A stretch of DNA of 64,000 nt, from the NCBI GenBank assembly GCA_964441775.1, contig CAYTVL010000005.1, forward strand, positions 124,001 through 188,000, given 5' to 3'. Under the pieces are notes generated by a model that was not told the origin of the DNA, did not search any database, and was given only the letters and a program-made list of their open reading frames with translations. This stretch comes from SYOC01 sp964441775. GTDB taxonomy: Bacteria; Desulfobacterota; Binatia; Bin18. Shown piece after piece: positions 61,544-64,000 of this stretch. A program made the position numbers and the translations under genes. Numbering within the stretch: position 1 is the first letter of the stretch; each line of letters opens with the position of its first letter.

Positions 61544-62091
61544 GCTGCCTTCTCCTTTTGGGGTTTCCCCTTAGTCAGCTCAACAGTTTCACCACGAGAG
61601 GACGCGGAAAGCATTTGACTCCCCCGGTGGAGGGCCACTCTTCCGGTACGGACGATTTCTTTAATACCGAGCGGTTTGAACAGGTTGAGGATGGCGTCAA
61701 TCTTGTCTTCATCACCAGTGACTTCGACAACGAAAGAACGCGGGTCGACATCAATCACCTTCGCGCGGAAGAGGTTGACAATGTTGAGCACCTCATTGCG
61801 AGTCCGTTCATCGACCGTCACCTTGATCAGCACCATTTCCCGTTCAACGTACACGGCGTCCTGAAAGTCGATCACCTTGAGGACGGAGATGAGCTTGTTA
61901 AGCTGTTTAGTAATTTGTTCAACGATCTGATCATCACCTTCAGTGACGAGGGTAACGCGAGAAAGGGTGGGGTCTGTCGTTTCCGCGACAGAGAGGCTCT
62001 TGATGTTAAAGCCTCGTCCACTGAACAGGCCGGCGACTCGCGCGAGTACACCGAATTCATTTTCAACCAAAATGGAGATTGTATGGCGCAT
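61540..62091 (-). CDS. ilvN: acetolactate synthase small (regulatory) subunit
   Basis: 183 residues. An N-terminal ACT domain (TISILVENEFGVLARVAGLF, NIKSLSVAETTD) binds valine for feedback; the C-terminal part follows the IlvN/IlvH family. The catalytic large subunit gene ilvB, usually directly upstream, is absent from the window; the upstream neighbour is the DUF465 gene. The large subunit must be encoded elsewhere. Confidence 0.92.
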   Translation of the reverse strand: MRHTISILVENEFGVLARVAGLFSGRGFNIKSLSVAETTDPTLSRVTLVTEGDDQIVEQITKQLNKLISVLKVIDFQDAVYVEREMVLIKVTVDERTRNEVLNIVNLFRAKVIDVDPRSFVVEVTGDEDKIDAILNLFKPLGIKEIVRTGRVALHRGSQMLSASSRGETVELTKGKPQKEKAA

Positions 62092-62187
62092 GAGTCCTCA
62101 AGAGCAGTGTGGGGCGGATCACAGTGAGAAAAAAAGCGCCCTTCACCGCCCCCACGAGACCCGTTGCTGTTCAGGAACGCAATTTTC

Positions 62188-62418
62188 TCAGGCTGCCGCC
62201 TGACGATACCGAGCAAGGATCTCCATCATCCGATCCCTGCCCGCCAATTTTTGTTTCTGGATACGTTTCTGTTCAAATTCTTCTTCTTCGGTGAGGTGGG
62301 ATTTTTGTCTCAGCCCTTCCAGTTGCCGTTTGAGCTCCACGTGTTCTTCGTAGTACCAACGCAATTCAGGGTTGGTGTCAATCAATGAACGAATCTGGGC
62401 TTCTTCTTTTACATCCAT
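62188..62418 (-). CDS. DUF465/YdcH-like small coiled-coil protein
   Basis: 76 residues from the ATG at 62418, with GGGAGG upstream. The heptad-rich sequence (HVELKRQLEGLRQKSHLTEE, EFEQKRIQKQKLAGRDRMME) matches the short DUF465 proteins, which form helical hairpins and often sit near amino-acid or division genes. A candidate promoter lies just before it. Confidence 0.82.
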   Translation of the reverse strand: MDVKEEAQIRSLIDTNPELRWYYEEHVELKRQLEGLRQKSHLTEEEEFEQKRIQKQKLAGRDRMMEILARYRQAAA

Positions 62419-62453
62419 AACGAGAACCTCCCTGATAGAAGAGCAGTCCACCG

Positions 62454-62481
62454 AATCTACCAAGCCTACCGTGCTTGTCAA
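62454..62481 (-). promoter_or_regulatory. sigma-70 type promoter for the DUF465 gene
   Basis: Minus strand: perfect TTGACA (62481-62476), 16-base spacer, TAGATT (62459-62454), giving a start near 62447 and a 30-base leader with the GGGAGG ribosome binding site. It may also drive ilvN and the genes after it. Confidence 0.6.
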
Positions 62482-62569
62482 CGTCAGTGGTTCCTATCGA
62501 AATGAAGATCATTTTCCTCCTGTCGGATACGGGCTCAGGCTTGTGTAACCGAGCCCGGTGTAATCTACA

Positions 62570-64000
62570 CTAGCGCGCTTGGTGTTCAGCTTGTGTTTGC
62601 TTGGCTTCCTGAATGATTTTCTCCGTCAGATGATGCGGCACTTCTTCATAATGAGAAAATTCCATTTGGAAAGTGCCGCGTCCACTCGTCATAGAGCGCA
62701 GATCAGGCGCATAGGTTAAGATTTCCGACATCGGCACAGCGGCCTTAATGATCTGATTATGTCCTTTGGCGTCGACACTCAGCAGTCGACCGCGCCGACG
62801 GTTGAGATCGCCAGTGATATCACCGATATTCTCTTCGGGCACGACGACCTCGACCAGCATGACCGGTTCAAGAATGACCGGCCTGGCTTTTTCAATAGCG
62901 TTCTGTACGCCTAATGACCCGGCAATTTGAAAGGCGAGATCGGAGGAGTCTACCTCGTGATAGGAACCGTCGTATAGCGCCACACGGATGTCCACGAGAG
63001 GATAGCCCGCCAGAAATCCCTTGGTGAGCGCATTCACCACCCCTTTTTCCACGGAAGGGATGTATTGCCGAGGAATGGCGCCGCCTTTGATTTCATCAAC
63101 AAACTGGAATCCTTGACCGCGCGGCAGCGGCTCGATACGAATCCACGTATCGCCGAACTGACCGCGACCACCGGTTTGCTTTTTCAGTCGGCCTTGCGCA
63201 TCGGCTTTTCCGGTGATCGTCTCACGATAAGGCACTTTTGGCGCCTTTAGGTCGACCTCAACGCCATATTTCCGTTTCAACTTCTCGACGATGACTTCGA
63301 CGTGCAACTGCCCGGCGCCCGACAAAATGATGTCATTGTTCTGCGGATCACGGCTCATCTTCAAAGCCGGGTCTTCTTCCCCCAGGCGATGGAGCGAGGA
63401 CATAATTTTTTCTTCGTCTCCGCGAGATTTGAGCCCCAAGGCAAAAGAGATCACCGGAGAAAACTCGGCCAAAGGAGGGAACACGATCGGCGCTTTGTCA
63501 TCGCATAAGGTGTCGCCGGTATGGGTTTCTTTAAGTTTCGCCACGGCAATGATCTCGCCAGGCAGTGCTGAAGGAACGGGCTGCTGTTTTTTTCCGTCCA
63601 AGTGAAAGAGCTGCCCTAGCCGTTCTTTCGTGTCCCGGGTCGCATTCGTCACCACGGAATCACTATCGACTTTCCCAGAACACACAACGAACAGGGATAG
63701 CTTGCCAGTGGGCGACTCCACCGTTTTGAACACGCGCGCTGAGAACGGCTCCGCTGGGTCAGGCTTGCGTTCGACGGACTCATGGGTTTTTGGGTTCATC
63801 CCCGCCACTACTGGGCGATCCGCAGGAGAGGGTAAATAGTCGACCACAGCATCGAGCAATGGCTGAATCCCTGCACAGCGCAAACCCGACGCATACAACA
63901 CGGGGAAGAGCTTGCCGGACACGACGCCTTCTCGCAATCCTTGCTTGAGTTCTTGAGCAGTAATCTCATCCCCTTCAAGATAGCGAGCCAATAATTCGTC
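62570..64000 (-). CDS. elongation factor G (C-terminal part; N-terminus beyond the right edge)
   Basis: The minus strand is open from the window edge, so the GTPase domain with its G motifs is outside. The visible 476 residues cover the end of the G domain, domain II, III, IV and V: FSARVFKTVESPTGKLSLFV, VVSGKLFPVLYASGLRCAGIQP, TGGRGQFGDTWIRIEPLPRG and LVEVVVPEENIGDITGDLNRRRG. The sequence fits the second, FusA2-like EF-G group, involved in translocation or ribosome recycling; assignment as paralogue is by memory of the family. Confidence 0.9.
   Translation of the reverse strand, partial: DELLARYLEGDEITAQELKQGLREGVVSGKLFPVLYASGLRCAGIQPLLDAVVDYLPSPADRPVVAGMNPKTHESVERKPDPAEPFSARVFKTVESPTGKLSLFVVCSGKVDSDSVVTNATRDTKERLGQLFHLDGKKQQPVPSALPGEIIAVAKLKETHTGDTLCDDKAPIVFPPLAEFSPVISFALGLKSRGDEEKIMSSLHRLGEEDPALKMSRDPQNNDIILSGAGQLHVEVIVEKLKRKYGVEVDLKAPKVPYRETITGKADAQGRLKKQTGGRGQFGDTWIRIEPLPRGQGFQFVDEIKGGAIPRQYIPSVEKGVVNALTKGFLAGYPLVDIRVALYDGSYHEVDSSDLAFQIAGSLGVQNAIEKARPVILEPVMLVEVVVPEENIGDITGDLNRRRGRLLSVDAKGHNQIIKAAVPMSEILTYAPDLRSMTSGRGTFQMEFSHYEEVPHHLTEKIIQEAKQTQAEHQAR

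Noticed and set aside
1..64000. CRISPR array, integrase, transposase or prophage
   Set aside because: No regularly spaced direct repeats and no recombinase or structural phage genes are seen; hence the Lon split cannot be tied to a visible mobile element.

Overview
The window reads as chromosomal DNA of a free-living Gram-negative bacterium. It encodes an outer-membrane porin, an OprM/NodT-type efflux protein, lipoproteins, an apolipoprotein N-acyltransferase, a sigma-54 type promoter ahead of glnB-glnA, and many sensor kinases. The order ilvN-ilvC-psd-pssA-leuA-leuB is a reduced form of an arrangement known from former Deltaproteobacteria. Together with exported proteins carrying spaced C-x-GG-x3-G-x2-C motifs, this suggests a deltaproteobacterial-type lineage (Binatia, Desulfobacterota or Tectomicrobia-like). 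That placement is inference; no rRNA gene is present to settle it.

Region 1 (1-17132) is the accessory part. A four-gene minus-strand operon (4238 to 1051) encodes an unrecognised 369-aa protein, a multi-zinc-ribbon protein, a probable beta-sandwich protein, and a helical protein that stops in the middle of a Lon-type (S16) protease domain, just after its serine motif. The missing second half of such a domain, with the lysine motif, forms the N-terminus of a 1058-aa NACHT NTPase with HEAT repeats at 10564-13740, about 9 kb away on the same strand. Between the halves lie plus-strand envelope genes: a lectin-like exported protein, an STN-HEAT protein, an Lnt-type acyltransferase with a decayed partial copy of itself just upstream, a Cys-motif exported protein and a PDZ-membrane-GAF protein. 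Three more exported proteins, including a large beta-helix protein, follow at 14054-17132. The split Lon/NACHT locus is the best candidate here for an undescribed system, probably of the STAND/conflict type.

Region 2 (17282-38675) is a mixture of metabolic and regulatory genes. It holds a Baeyer-Villiger-type monooxygenase, a pseudouridine synthase and an S15/CocE hydrolase; an orphan efflux outer-membrane protein; a three-gene cassette (membrane protein, lipoprotein, PG-binding lytic transglycosylase); a DUF4124 protein, a DsbA-family oxidoreductase and a large adenylate cyclase-ATPase-TPR regulator. It also holds a HemQ-type protein, a lone PAS protein, glycine oxidase, CDGSH and Rieske iron-sulfur proteins, an RlmD-type methyltransferase and several small genes.

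Region 3 (38895-44441) is housekeeping: tRNA-Pro(CGG), plsY, glnB-glnA behind a sigma-54 promoter, an SDR dehydrogenase, and a phosphatase / CoA-binding / Nudix cluster. Region 4 (44565-52669) is a sensing cluster: a GFA protein diverges across a perfect 23-bp palindrome from a porin, which is followed by a PstS-like binding protein, a PAS histidine kinase, a RedB-like protein and a hybrid kinase. Region 5 (52750-64000, minus strand) holds cstA, a methyltransferase, a small membrane protein, and the leucine/isoleucine-valine and phospholipid genes. A leucine-rich leader peptide with two tandem terminators stands before leuA. The window ends inside an EF-G gene.
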